Shown one piece after another: positions 27,102-39,790 of a DNA stretch of 64,000 bases. The notes beneath the pieces were generated by a model. That model made no database searches. It was not told the origin of the DNA and saw nothing but the letters and a program-made list of their open reading frames with translations. The DNA comes from Ciborinia camelliae (taxonomy: Eukaryota; Ascomycota; Leotiomycetes; Helotiales; Sclerotiniaceae): positions 962,376 to 1,026,375 of the forward strand of contig JANPYM010000006.1 of the NCBI GenBank assembly GCA_025890175.1, written 5' to 3'. Each line of letters starts with the position of its first letter. Positions within the stretch are counted from its first letter, which is position 1. A program made the position numbers and the translations under genes.

Positions 27102-27411
27102 CGTAGCTGAATTGTAGGACCTTGTTATCCTGATGTAATAATGAAAGGGTACCAGTTGCAAATTTTAAATTTCCATAGGGCTTGCTCCCGCATGGGACGA
27201 ACCGAACCTTGGAAAGTTTTAGATTTATGGTTGCCTGGGAAACAAAGTCAACAGGGGCAACCTGATGGAATCGTTTTTCGATTACGATTATGGAGAGATT
27301 GATTCTTTGCATCACTTGAAGACGACATCAATTGTTTCTCTTTCGCTTTTTTTTGGAATCATGTCTAAGTACCAATAATACTGTTTCTTTCTTGACAGAA
27401 TTTCTATCATA
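27102..27411. promoter_or_regulatory. 310-bp bidirectional promoter region
   Basis: Separates the start codons of the small mitochondrial protein gene (-) and separase (+). Both transcripts must initiate here, so the two genes may share regulation. I see no strong TATA element. Confidence 0.55.
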
Positions 27412-30400
27412 ATGAATTCATCACAGCAATCCGCGGATGCTGTGCGCGCCGATATATCCTCGACAACAACATGCACTCCAGAAACCGTCAATCTACTCTG
27501 TGAACTATTATCTTCTAAGGCGACTACTACTCCGAGCGCTTCTGGACCCTCAAAAGCAGTTCTTAAAGTGACTGCAAAACCTACGAAAAAAGGCACAATT
27601 CGAGCTCCTACATCGCGGTCTAGAGTCAATGGGGCGGATAAGGAAAGCGCAAACACAAACGCAAACGAACATATAGAACCACTGTCCCCCAAAGAGAAAT
27701 TTACACTGGCTACTGAAGTTGTCAATAATACACTAAAGGCCTTAACTGAAGCTATCAAGGTACCACCTCAACTCCGGAAAGCATCAACTACCAAGGAGAA
27801 AACAGCAGCTCGAAAAGGACTTCGACGGTCAAGCTCAGTTCCTGAAGCACCATTACAGCCACGAGCTTTAAATCGAGTTTCTAGTTCGCCCAATATCTCA
27901 AAAACACGAGACAAATCCGCATCGTCAACTTCAACATGTTCTCCTGGGGTCCGATCAGTTGCGGAATGCGCCAGAGCCGCGTTTCTGTGTTTACGGGGAT
28001 TTCAACTCGCCAATGCGACTGGCTTTACTATGCCGCCACTACAACTTGAGAATGGGATGTCTGTTTTGATTGGAAAGTTACTGGCACTCGGTTTGGAGGA
28101 TTTGGCTACTAAAGAGCTTAGAATCTTAAAACGACGTCTGGACTTGGAGATTGGAGGGAAGAGCGCACCGGCGGCCAAAGATGCGGCTTCCACTGCATTA
28201 CCGCAGACTTTAGCTGAACTTTTGGATTTTGGAGAGACTTCAGCAACCGGTGCGAAGTTAGGTCTAATAATCACAACTCAGCTACAGGTATTAAGGCTTA
28301 TGATAGCTTCACGGAAGCCTAAACCCATTGAAGCCGCTATGCCATTTTTACGCCCCGGGCATGCGTCATCGCCCGTAAAACTCCTTTTAAGAGCTGCTGA
28401 GGACTCAACCCAAGTGAGCAAGACTGCTCGCCAACTCCAAACCTTGTCCGATATGCTTCTATCCATGAGCCCAAGCGTCTCTACCTCGGAAGATGCGACC
28501 GCGTTGGACTGCAAAGTTAACATAGCGCCACATGCGGCCTTAGTATTACAAACATTAGCCCTTGATGTACGCTTATCATGGTGGAAACTTGCGAATCACA
28601 AGGGAGATGTTGAAAAGGATATCTTTGATCCTTTCCTTCGGTGTGCTCAAGCTTGCGCCCGACGAAGTCAAATTGAGACTACTAAGGTTTATGCCCAATG
28701 CTCTGATGCTTTTTCACATCTCAAAAAGGCATCTTTGAAATACGAGACTGCTGGGCTCAAATCTACAACCACTTTCATGGGAATATACCGTTTTTTGGGC
28801 TCACTGTCGAAAGAAGCCAATATTATTGACAAGGCAATTGAATGGATTGAAATGGTCCGAAACCTTCTTGGTCCTAAATCCGACTCCAATGCTAGACACA
28901 GCGCCATCACAGCTCGTTTGGTTTCTCTCACTCTTAAAGATCCCCGACATAAGCAGACGGAAGAGCTATTGGCCGGCTTATTAGAAGTACTAGAACAGCC
29001 GTTCAAAGGAGAGGCATCTGAGATTGAAGATCTATTGATAGAAGTATCTTCAGCAAGGAGAGCTGCTATTATCGCTGTTTCAAAGCCCGTATCTGAGCCA
29101 GGTTCCGATACTGACGACCCTCTCCCACCCGAAGTCCGTCGAATGTGTGAATCTCTCGTTTCCTTGTGTCCCCGACTATCACTTCGATACATTGGTAAGA
29201 AGCCGGATGAAAGTGCTTCGAGCAAGGATGTTGTGCGGTTCGAACAACGCCGAAAATTTATCACCAAACCCTCTGTCTATGCTATTGATTCTGCATTATT
29301 TCTAGTTAAACTACTTCTTAAACAAGAAGCATCGCCATGGGAGAATGTTGATTCTTTGTTACAAGACTGTCTTACGTTACTCGACCGGCTAGAAACTGGT
29401 TCTATGGAAGATGAGAATTTCAATGCGCCACAGTGTTATATCAAAATTTCTAATCTCTATTTCATGTATTTTCTTGAAATACGTCGCAATGCCGACCTTG
29501 GTAAAGATGCTCCACAGCCACGATTGGTACTCCGAAGATCAATTGATTGCCTTAAATCGAGGCCTCTGGCAGATAGGAATGCTGGCCTTATATCTATGAA
29601 ACTGGAGCGCATGGCAGATCTTTCTAAGTCCATGGGCCGATTTGATGAACTCTTCAAAGCTCTTTTGATGCTACGAGATGAGACAGTAGAGAATGGTGTT
29701 TTATGCAAGGTTGTTGAAAGTGCCAAAAGTCTGTCGGTTCGCCAGGCTTGGGAATGTAGTGATGATGCATCGGTTCTTGCTCGAACTATACAATCTTTAG
29801 TAAAGGTTTATCTCAATCACCCAGAAGTTTCACCCGATCCTTGGCTTTTCGGTGTTTCCTGGACAGATGCACAAAAGGGGGCTGTTCTTGAGCATGAATT
29901 GGATATCTTGGCTGGCCTAACTAACCCTACTTCTGTTGCTGTGGATTTAAAAAGCAAAGTCTTTGAGAATCTCCTCTCTGTGTACGACTTGAATCAATAC
30001 CCCGTTCGTAGGCTACGGGCAATGTCCATATTTCAACATTCGCACAATAAACAACACGACAGTTCTATGATTGATACACTCACAGCGCTTATGACAAAGT
30101 CTATCGATATGGAAGCATCTCAAGATTCTGGTTTAGCAGGTTACTTAAGGCATTGGGTTGCTATGGCGATGAGTATATTAGAGCTTCAAAAGGATGAAAT
30201 TAACATCAAAGTTCTGAACAACTGCATCTTGAACTGGCGGAACATCCGTTCTGAAGCTGAAAACCTCGCGGCTTTGCAGCTTCGCATCGAAAATATCCCA
30301 CAACTTTTACTTCATTTACAATCACTTACCAATTTCATGGAAATGAGAGGTCTTGAAACTGACAAGCTTGCCATTCTTCGGCTCATTGCTGATTATAACG

Positions 30401-33400
30401 AGCTCTACTGTGAAATATCTGGTCACAACGGCATTGTGTCAACTTACAGTGCCTTGGGACTCTCATGGCTACAACTTGGATATTCTGGCAAGGCTGGCTT
30501 GGCATTGGACAAGGCACAAAGCTTTAGCTTGCGCAGTGATCTCGGCGCCAAAACGGACCTTCACATTGCGTACTCACAATACATGTTAGCACTTGGAAAC
30601 CTCGAAAAATGGTATGTCTACAAATTTTGAACCTCCAGATCCCACTGACAATCCATAGTCAATTTCATTTGGAGTGTGCCGAGGGGGCCTTTATTTTGGA
30701 GCGAAAGGATATAGAAGAAGATAAAACACCACTCAGTCTCCAAGAAAAGACCCGACTGAATTGTGTAGTGGCAAAAGCTTCTATGATTCGATCGATGCTT
30801 GCCATTGAACAGGGAGGTTCAGAATCTGCTCTTATTCATGCCAAACAGAGCGTTAGGCTTCTCAGGCGCGCCTGGGCTACCACCGAATCAATTATTCGAA
30901 AAAAGAAACTAGCGGCTGCATCAAAAGAAGATTCTGAGAAGGTAGTAGATGAGCTCTCCCAACTAGATATTTCTACAAACAAAATAGCACACCAACCTCA
31001 ACCACAGGCTAGCCCATCAGGAATCGGATTTTGGCCATTAGTCAGTCCTCTTTTCCACGGGCTGATTCATTTATCCAACCTTTACGCACATCATGGACTA
31101 TTTCAAGAGACATTACATTATGGAGAGCAAGCCCATGAACTTATTAAAGCATTCAATTTTGACGGACAGACTGCAATAGCTTTAGCCACACTTGGAGGCA
31201 TTTGGACCAAAGCTGGGGACCTAGACAAAGGCACTGGTTACCTTATGGACGCAGAGCAGTTGTACAAGAATGGTATCAAGGGCAAAAGTTCAGTGACTGT
31301 TGCATGCCAGATAGGGCGTCTCCGGGGAATGCTTGGAGATCGTAAAGCAGAAATTGCATGTTTGGAAGAAGCGAACCAAATTCTCAAAACTCTCACAGAC
31401 CCCACATTTCTTACAACTCTCGAGTTGGGTAATACTGGCGTACAGGATGTTCATGATACTTTGGAAACCGGAATAGAAACGCTCACGATATCGAAACCAA
31501 AAACTCCACTCGCTCGAAAGACTAGTACGCGCAAAAAGATGCCAGCTCCCCGGAAGCCTGTCGTTCGTTCAAAAACCCCAACTCCTCTGGAATCATCTGT
31601 TAGCACCGAGTGTCCTCAGTTGGATTCTTTGCGAGCAAACATCCTGTGGCAGTTGGCCGACGCTCTGATGAGCTTGAAAAGAAAAAATGAGGCCCAGGTT
31701 TTCTTAGATGAAGCAAGCAAATTCTCTAATAGCCAATTAGATGAGGTATATCAGGGTCTCGCCGAAGCTCGATGTTTGCTTGTGCGATGCATGGAGCAAA
31801 TGGTCTCGGATCCAGTATACTCTGTGCTTCAAGATTCAACCCTCTCATTCCCGTCAGTCGTCGGAAATCTGAAAGGCAACAAGGGCCATGCTGAAAAGCC
31901 AACTATTGCCCATCAACCACCCCCAACAAAAATTCAAGTGCCGAAGGGCGGTCGTAGAGCAAAGAGCCCAGGTCCAGATAGTCTCTTTGACAAACTGCAC
32001 TGTGCCCAAGAAATTCTGGTCGAAACTTATCCAGTTGCATTCCTCGTTGCACCAATCTCTGTTATGCATAAGATAACGTCTCTCTTGAATAATGTCTCTA
32101 TACTGCTCTCTGCTGCAGGGCCAGTCAAAGGAAGATCTCAGCCTGGTCTTGCAAGTTGCTCCATTGATTCTGCGCGAACACTTGCATTCCGCAGAGAGCG
32201 CAAAGTTATTTTACAAGAAACTTGTATCCCAGAACTCGATGATCTCCGTTGGCCGGATTGTGGATCCATGTCACGACGGTCGAGTCTTGGGGCCTCATTA
32301 TCATTCTGTGACATTCCGAAATTTCAAAAAGAATATATAGATATTATCCCCAAGACATGGACTACCCTATCAATAGCTTTGAGCGAAAATCGACAAGAAC
32401 TTTCCATTACTAAATTGCAAGCTGGCCATAGTCCGTTTGTGCTTCGTCTGCCTCTAGGTCGTAACAATTCCATGGATGCGGATGAAGAAGTGTTTGGGTT
32501 TGAGCAAGGAAAATGCGAGCTCTTGGATATCATTGATTCTGCGAAAGCTAATTCACAGAGCGGTCCTAGCAGAACAGGTCGCGAAGCCAAACTAGCTTGG
32601 TGGGCAGAACGTGAAGAATTAGACTCTCGTCTTAAGGATTTGCTAGAGAATATCGAGAAGGTATGGCTGGGAGGCTTTGCAGGAATATTTTCCCAATACA
32701 CCCGAAAATCCGATCTGCTTGCTCGTTTCCAAAAGTCCTTTGAAAACATCCTCGACAAGCATCTTCCTTCTCGTCGGAAGAATAAGAGGAATTCTGGACC
32801 TCGTGTGTCTTTGGACAGTAGGATCCTGGAATTATTTGTCGGTCTTGGTGATGCATCGGCAGAGGATTGCGACTTTTCGGAGCAATTGACCGATCTTCTG
32901 TATTTCGTGGTTGATGTTCTTCAATTCCATGGAGAATTAAATGCCTATGCAGAAATCGACTTTGATTTGATCGTTATTGAAATCCATGATGCTCTTCGTT
33001 GCTACCATGAAGCTGCCCACAGCTCGAGTCTGACTGAAGAAGGAAAGCATACTATCTTAATACTAGACAAAGCCCTTCATATATTCCCATGGGAATCTTT
33101 ACCTTGTATGGAAGGCCTAGCAGTCTCCCGTCTACCCTCACTTGGATGTCTTCGAGATCGTATCTCCAAGCAACAGAAAACGACAAGTGAAGGTCCGGAG
33201 GGCCACTACATTGATCGCAACAACGGTGCTTACATTCTCAACCCCGAAGGCGATCTCAAAACCACGCAAACCACCTTCCAAGCCCCCCTCGAAGCACTTC
33301 CCTCCTGGTCCGGCATCACCAACCGCGCACCCTCTGAAGAAGAAATGAAATACGAATTACAAAATAAAGACGTCTTTCTGTACTTTGGACATGGAAGCGG

Positions 33401-33875
33401 AGGACAATTCATTCGATCGAAGGAGATTCGGAAGATGGAAAAATGTGCAGTGGCTATTTTGATGGGGTGTAGTAGTGGTGCGCTCTCGGATTATGGAGAG
33501 TTTGAATTGGGGGGACACCCGGTTCATTATATGCATGCGGGGAGTGCGGCGTTGGTGGCGACGTTGTGGGATGTTACGGATAGGGATATTGATCGGTTTG
33601 CGGGGAAGATGTTGGAGGGGTGGGGGTTGTTGGGGAGGGAGAAGGAAGGAGATAAGGAGAAGGAGAGGGAGAAAGAGAAAGAGAAAGAGAAGAAGGAGAG
33701 TAGGGGTAAGGGGAGAGTGAAGAAAGATAAAAAGGGTGAGGAGAAGGGTGGCGAGGGCGAGGGAAGAATGTCGTTGATTGAAGCGGTGGCGAAGGCAAAG
33801 GGGGCTTGTAAATTGAAATATCTCAATGCGGCTGCCGTTTGCGTTTATGGTATTCCGGTTTACATTAGGGATTAG
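27412..33875 (+). CDS. bimB: Separase (separin), cysteine protease of peptidase family C50
   Basis: Cleaves the cohesin kleisin subunit at anaphase onset to release sister chromatids; held inactive by securin. Exons 27412-30611 and 30659-33875 are joined across a 47-bp intron to 2138 residues, the usual size of fungal separases (bimB, Cut1, Esp1). The N-terminal two thirds are basic/serine-rich then helical-repeat-like. The catalytic domain carries YFGHGSGGQFI (catalytic His about residue 1978) and ILMGCSSGALSDYGEF (catalytic Cys about residue 2004), plus ALVATLWDVTDRDIDRF and HIFPWESLPC. A lysine/glutamate/glycine-rich insert (about residues 2060-2104), encoded by a nearly pure purine tract, separates the core from the conserved terminus LIEAVAKAKGACKLKYLNAA. 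Confidence 0.96.
33605..33771 (+). repeat. Homopurine tract inside separase exon 2
   Basis: About 165 bases of almost only A and G on the coding strand (GGGG runs and GAGAAAGAGAAA units), interrupted by a handful of T or C. It encodes the charged low-complexity insert of separase. Such tracts may form triplex DNA and are slippage-prone. Confidence 0.85.
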
Positions 33876-35602
33876 AGCCGGAGCGTGTATCTATATAGGA
33901 TAGAGGAGGAGGACTTGGTATTTCGTATTTATGCATAGGATAGCGATCGCATGGAGTTGAGTTGAGATGAAATGAAGGAAAGGGGAAAAAGGAAGGGGAA
34001 AATAAATACATACATACATACTGGATGAATGTGGTGTATGAATGGGTATTAATAGGTATGGATGGAGTAGATTGTAAATACCTTTACTCTTGTAATGAAT
34101 GAATACTGTTTCTTTTTACTTTTGGTCTTCTTCATATAGTATGGAAATGGAAATGAAAGTTTCGTATGGAAATTGAAATCGTGGATTATTAAAATTCAAT
34201 ATGGATGGATATATGCGTAGGTCAGCACTCATTGAGTCATTGTACTGCTATTAGTTGGAAATTTACTACTTGAATGAGCTTAGCCGAGCTGAGATAAGCT
34301 GGTTAGGTGTTTTTAAAGGGGTAGAAAGGGAGAGGGAACTGGGGAGGAAGGGAGAAAGGGGAGGTAATTCATTCTACTCTTTAGTACCATCCAACTCCTC
34401 TGAATGGTCCGTGTCCTATTTTGCCACGTGATATTTGTCCTATACGCTCATACCTACCTACCTAGTCAAGCAGCACGGTTCTCAAAAAAAAAACATCTCC
34501 TCGATCATATTTATTAGTTCTTCATATTGTATCAATCAAATTTCTTCCTACCACGATCTAATAATCATCCTTAACTCATCTGTCAAGATAAAATCTTATA
34601 GATGGGATAATGGGACGTCTTTCGCTATGCATACTTAGTTTGTATGTCTAGACTCTACTGTTAGTACTGCAGTATGTTTTCTCCACAATTGCTTGTTTCA
34701 GCCTTCTTTTCTTCACGTTAGTATGGAACAGTATGGGGGATAACCTTAAAGTTTAAATAAATCTTCATAGTTACCTCGGCAGATGAAAGGTTTTGATTTT
34801 CGAATGTTTTCTATAAAGTTATATCATAAGGTTGATTATATGACCTTTTCTCCCTTCAAAAGGTCTAGTCGACTATATAGGAAATCAACACAATATGGAG
34901 GTAAGTACATTTCTGTAGAGAAGCTTAACCCGAGCGCCAAGTGGCTAATTGGGAAAAGTATAAAAAAATCTAGTATATCAACTTGGGTGGTTTGGAATGA
35001 ATTTAGAGTTTTCATGCCATTGAACATCTTAACTTGGAGTTTTTCGTATCAAATGGAAAAGTCCCACGCATAGGAGTAATAAATTAACATCATGATTTAT
35101 GATGTCAATATTTCTAGGTATAATGACTTCTTGATCCAAGCATAGTCCTAAGAAATTTAAGATGGAACTCATGTCATAGTTTCAGAATTGAAGTTCTATC
35201 GAGTCGTCCAATCATCTTGCATTTTTCTAAAATCTAGACACTCCTGTTCGTTCATTCCATTCTTTCTACTGATAATTATATGGGACTCATCCTATATAGG
35301 TTAGTAGTTCGCAATTCGTCCGCACATGTTTCTTCTTGATTGTTCACCTCCGATATAGTGCATCTTCATTTCCCCTTTGAAAGTTCAAAGGACCACCGCC
35401 AATGGACATCTGAAGAAAAAATAACTCAAACACATGTCGTTCAAATAGCCGTCTATTGCTGTCTCTTGTCTTGATCTTACACTCTTTTCTTGCTCTCTTT
35501 TCTTGCTTATTTTATGATCCAGGCAGGTCAGTCATTCGTTTTGTTCAATTCGTTCATTGCTGGTCAAACTTATTTCAATATATCATATGAACTCATTACA
35601 TC
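33876..35602. other. 1.7-kb intergenic region between separase and pectate lyase
   Basis: Contains the separase 3' end (ATACATACATAC run at about 34,008-34,020), purine-rich GGGAGA runs near 34.31-34.36 kb and the upstream region of the pectate lyase gene. A 96-codon open frame at 34,783-35,073 has no recognisable features and is not called. Confidence 0.55.
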
Positions 35603-37165
35603 ATGCAATTTTCCTTCGCTCAGTTGGCCATTTTGGCTATGACTCTCCGCGTTGCCAGTGCGGTTCCTATCACGGATATTTCTACCGATCTCGAAACAAG
35701 CGATACTTCTCTTCACTTCAAAAGGGTCTCCTACGATCCCAAGGCCCCTGATCAAGATCATAAAGGTCATAAAGGTCATCATGGTCATCATGGTCATCAT
35801 GATCATGATGACCATGATCAGGATGAGGAGAAGAGTGGAAATACTAGTAGTCCTTCAAGGTTAGTTGTCAAGAATATTTTACAATACTCTCAATATCATC
35901 TGAATTTGACTTGCCAAACTTCTCGGGGCAGTGCTGATTCTAAGGTTTCATAGAGCCAATTCAACTACCTCAATCAAGAAACACTCGTATCAATCGAAAT
36001 ACTCATCATGGTCACCATGGTCAGCATGGTTACCAAACTCTCAAAACTCCCCAGACTCCTCAGATTCCTCAGACTCCCAAAACTCCCAAAACTCGCAAGA
36101 TTCACAAAACTCACAAAATCCACAAAATTCGCAAGACTCCCAAAATTCCCCAAATCCGCAAAACTTGCAAGACTACCAAAACCCACAAAATTCCCAAAAT
36201 TTCCAAAACTCGCAACACTCACAAAGCTCGAAAGGCTCCAAAGGCTCAAAAGGTTCAAAGGGTTCAAAATCTAAACCGTCCCCATCCCAATCCCCAGGTT
36301 CCTACGGAGATATCCCCTCGAATCCCGCCGCACCAATTATCACCAGCCCAGCATCATCTGGTAATGGCTACACCGGCACCACTGGTGGCTCCCTTCCCGC
36401 TTCTGCAGGCTACCAGGCCCTAAAAGCTGTCCAAACAATTGCCGCAGGCCAATCGTTTGACGGTGGAATGGTCATGTATGATCGAGGAGTCAATTGTAGA
36501 CCGAACTACGAAGGTGGCGGCATCGATGCAGTATTTTCAATCCAAAATGGCGGATCCCTCTCCAACGTCATCATCGGACCCAATCAAATCGAAGGAGTTC
36601 ATTGCGAAGGTAGTTGTACCTTGACGAATGTCTGGTGGTCGGATGTCTGCGAAGATGCTTTCACGATTAAGAATCAAGCTGCTGGGGAAACGACTAAGAT
36701 TACCGGAGGAGGGGCTTTCAAAGCCTCCGATAAGGTTCTCCAGCATAATGGTGGGGGTACCCTTTCCGTCTCTGGTTTTACCGTCGATACGTTTGGGAAA
36801 TTATACAGATCGTGTGGAAACTGCGTAATTCAGAACCAGAGACATGTGATATTGGATTCGATTACTGCGACCAATGGAGATACACTTGTTGGTATGTTAT
36901 TTATCAAATTCCTTGATTTTCCCACATTTTTCACACGCACCATACCGTTTCGTTGAAGACTTTTTGCTAATTGTCTCTGTGTATAGGCATTAACTCCAAC
37001 TATGGCGATACCGCCACCCTTACCAATATCAAGGCAAAGAATGTTCATGATATATGTTATGAATATCAGGGCATAAACGATAATAGCAAGCAATCTCCTA
37101 AGTATAGATCGGGTGCTGACGGTAAGGCTTGTATCTACAGTACCAGCGATGTTTCTTCCACTTGA
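35603..37165 (+). CDS. Pectate lyase, family PL3, with long low-complexity N-terminal extension
   Basis: Secreted enzyme expected to cleave polygalacturonate by beta-elimination, calcium dependent. Exons 35603-35859, 35954-36891 and 36987-37165 (introns 94 and 95 bp) give 457 residues. Signal peptide 1-20 (ends RVASA), then a dibasic K40-R41 site suggesting a Kex2-cut propeptide. Residues 52-75 are His/Asp/Gly-rich (HKGHKGHHGHHGHHDHDDHD). Residues 113-176 are Ser/Gln/Asn/Pro/Asp repeats (SQN, SQD, NPQ), followed by SKG repeats (178-190). The PL3 domain occupies about 235-457 with DRGVNC, GVHCEGSCTLTNVWW, DVCEDAFT, KITGGGAFKASDKVLQHNG and INSNYGDTATL. Usual PL3 proteins are about 240-260 residues, so nearly half this protein is extension. 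Role in plant-tissue maceration is an inference. Confidence 0.93.
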
Positions 37166-38598
37166 AAGGTTTAGACTTGGGACGAATCTTGGAATTGCTT
37201 GATATTGGAAGCTGGGGTTACACTCTGGAGTGACAATAGATTAATGGATTTAGAGATGGACAACTTAATGTTGTTGGTTTTTTTCCTTCTGGGTCTTGGT
37301 TTAAAGGCTTGGGGAGAGAGAACTTTATTCTTATATATATTATATTTGCTCGAGACAAGAAAAATACCCTTTTGATTTATCATTATTGAATTTTAACTGT
37401 TGGTTGAGAACTCTTCGACGTTCGAATTTCTTTTGGAATAGTCAACTTTTTCCAAGTAGTTGAACACTTATTCAGAAGCTCGTCACATATCATCCTAAGT
37501 TATCAGATACCATCCGATCAATCTTTAAGTCTAGTTTCAATTGAACAATCGATTATTTGTGTCAATTACATGGATTCATTTTGTGGTAATTACCGAACAT
37601 GCCTAATATTTGGAAGTCATATCTTCATATCGTCAAGTCGCGACAACATGTTTACCCTGGGCACCTCCCACAATTCCATCATAGATAGTATGACGAAAGT
37701 GAATCCACCTGCGTACTACTTGGTCTCATCAAGACCTTGATATGCAATATTCATAAGGATTGAAACACCTTGAAGTTAAAGTTAAAATTCAATATCAAAC
37801 ATCCAAATACAAATTCACCAAGAACACTATCCGTCTCCAGGGCTTCTCGGTGCTAAGGTTCTCCTTTCATACCTACCTACATCGATGGATCTAGCGCACC
37901 CGTGGACGTTGTTGGTAATTAATTCACTTCGTGATATTTTAGTTAATTTTATGGATTTTAATTGTGGATTAGGTACCTAGTATACCTAAGAACTTACCTA
38001 GATAGACTAACTCATAAATTTACCTATAGAAACATCCATAACCGATTGCCCAAAAACTTCACGTGAAGATTCGCGGGAAAGTTGGGTCGGGTTCCATGGA
38101 TGGATGGGCTAGATTGGGTTAAGGGGCCTCGGGAAGGAAATGTACGGTATTATTTAATTGGATTTTGATATTTCGTTATACGTAGGTGGGTGGGTAGGTA
38201 AGTAGGTATTAAGGAACTATGATATTCTAGATAAATATCTCGTTGCAATCCAGAACAGACCAGACCAGACCAGACCAGACCGAGACATAATATCGAAAAC
38301 AGGTTTGAGATGTGGCTGTGAACATTCATTTGAATCTCCATGCGCGCGAGCGAGTTATTTTGTCGAGTTCGAATTCGATATGTCATAATCATCCCGATAC
38401 TGCAGGAGATGTCGGGCCGGAAGACTCTGCCATTCTGGAATCTATGGATCATTCACGACTTGATTTCTTCGTGTGGGTTTTTATTTGATTATTTATTATT
38501 TTTTATTATTAAAATGTATATATATACAACTTTTCAATATTCTGATCGATCGACCGACCAACCAACCAATCGTATCTCAAAGCACCACCCACATTCTT

Positions 38599-38624
38599 CT
38601 CACATGACTGAATTTTCATGCGGG
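38599..38624 (+). repeat. 26-bp dyad motif, copy 1
   Basis: Starts CTCACATGACTG and ends TTTTCATGCGGG. Inner arms CATGA/TCATG form an inverted repeat around an AT-rich core. Confidence 0.8.
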
Positions 38625-39193
38625 CTATCATCATCGTCACATCACATCACATCATATCACAGCATAACATAACATAACATAACATAACCGTTAGTTCGAT
38701 AATGCAAAGTCAGTCGAGGAGTCCTCAGACGCGCCATCTATCTATCTAAACCGTCTTCCCTTCCCTTCTATCCCCGGGGTGCATACTCTCGTTCCAGAAA
38801 GGAAAAGAAATGGCTTGCTAGTTGTGGTTTTTTTTGAGCTATCACTAGGTAGGTAGCTAAGGTAGGTACTTATTTTCTCGGCCCGCTTTTCGGGGTTTTG
38901 GGTTTCACTTGGATACTTGGATACTTACGGGCGTGGACTTGATGGTCTGATCTGATCTGATCGGTTCGGTTCGGGGTTATAAAGACTTAAGCCACCTAGG
39001 ATGGGAAAGTACATACCCTAGGTATGTATCGTTTAACCACGGCTTTTGCGGTTAGAAATTCGGAATCGATGGATGTTTTCTCATTTCCTCGTTTCCTCGT
39101 TTCCTCGAACAATGTATTGGTACATTGGATAACTCGAGAAGAAATACAGGCCACTAACTTAATATCTCCACATCCGACCCGGATGAAACTCCA

Positions 39194-39219
39194 CTCACAT
39201 GATTGAATTCTCATGCGGG
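39194..39219 (+). repeat. 26-bp dyad motif, copy 2
   Basis: Starts CTCACATGATTG and ends TTCTCATGCGGG, same length and strand as copy 1, 595 bp downstream of it. Confidence 0.85.
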
Positions 39220-39471
39220 TGATGTTAAGGATCATTTTTGAACGGCTGTTGACGGATGCATCATGCATCATGCATCGTGCATCATGTACTCTATCACTAC
39301 CTACCTATCTATCATATATCATATATCATACAATCCAACTGTGAGGTCTTGTCTTCCCAATCAAACGTCTTGAGAATCGAGGGACCGGACCAAGTTGGTT
39401 GAATTTTTTTTTTTTTAAAAAAAGGAGGGGTAAGGTATAGGTAGGTTGAAACTCTCACACTCAATCTCACA

Positions 39472-39497
39472 CTCACATGACTAGAGTTTCATGCGGG
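39472..39497 (+). repeat. 26-bp dyad motif, copy 3
   Basis: Starts CTCACATGACTA and ends GTTTCATGCGGG; the centre differs most, while both outer parts are conserved. 278 bp after copy 2. Confidence 0.8.
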
Positions 39498-39764
39498 TCA
39501 TATTGTATTCTGTATTCATATTGATTACATGCACCTACCGGATGCACATATGCATTCCTGCATTATCTACTTACTTACCACAGTAATACATACAGGAGCT
39601 CCAATCCAATCCAATCCAAACATCATAATGATAATCATAATCATGATCCAGAAAATCCGAGGTGCATACTAGGTAGTTGCTTTGTTTTCGAGTACATACA
39701 TACATACATACATATGAAGATAGCTAGGCACATAGAATAGAAATTATCCATACGAGAAACCAAA

Positions 39765-39790
39765 CTCACATGATTAAATTCTCATGCGGG
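39765..39790 (+). repeat. 26-bp dyad motif, copy 4
   Basis: Starts CTCACATGATTA and ends TTCTCATGCGGG, 293 bp after copy 3. Outer 11 and 9 bases match the other copies. Confidence 0.85.

Noticed and set aside
34783..35073. 96-codon + strand frame upstream of pectate lyase
   Set aside because: No recognisable feature and AT-biased composition; likely chance.
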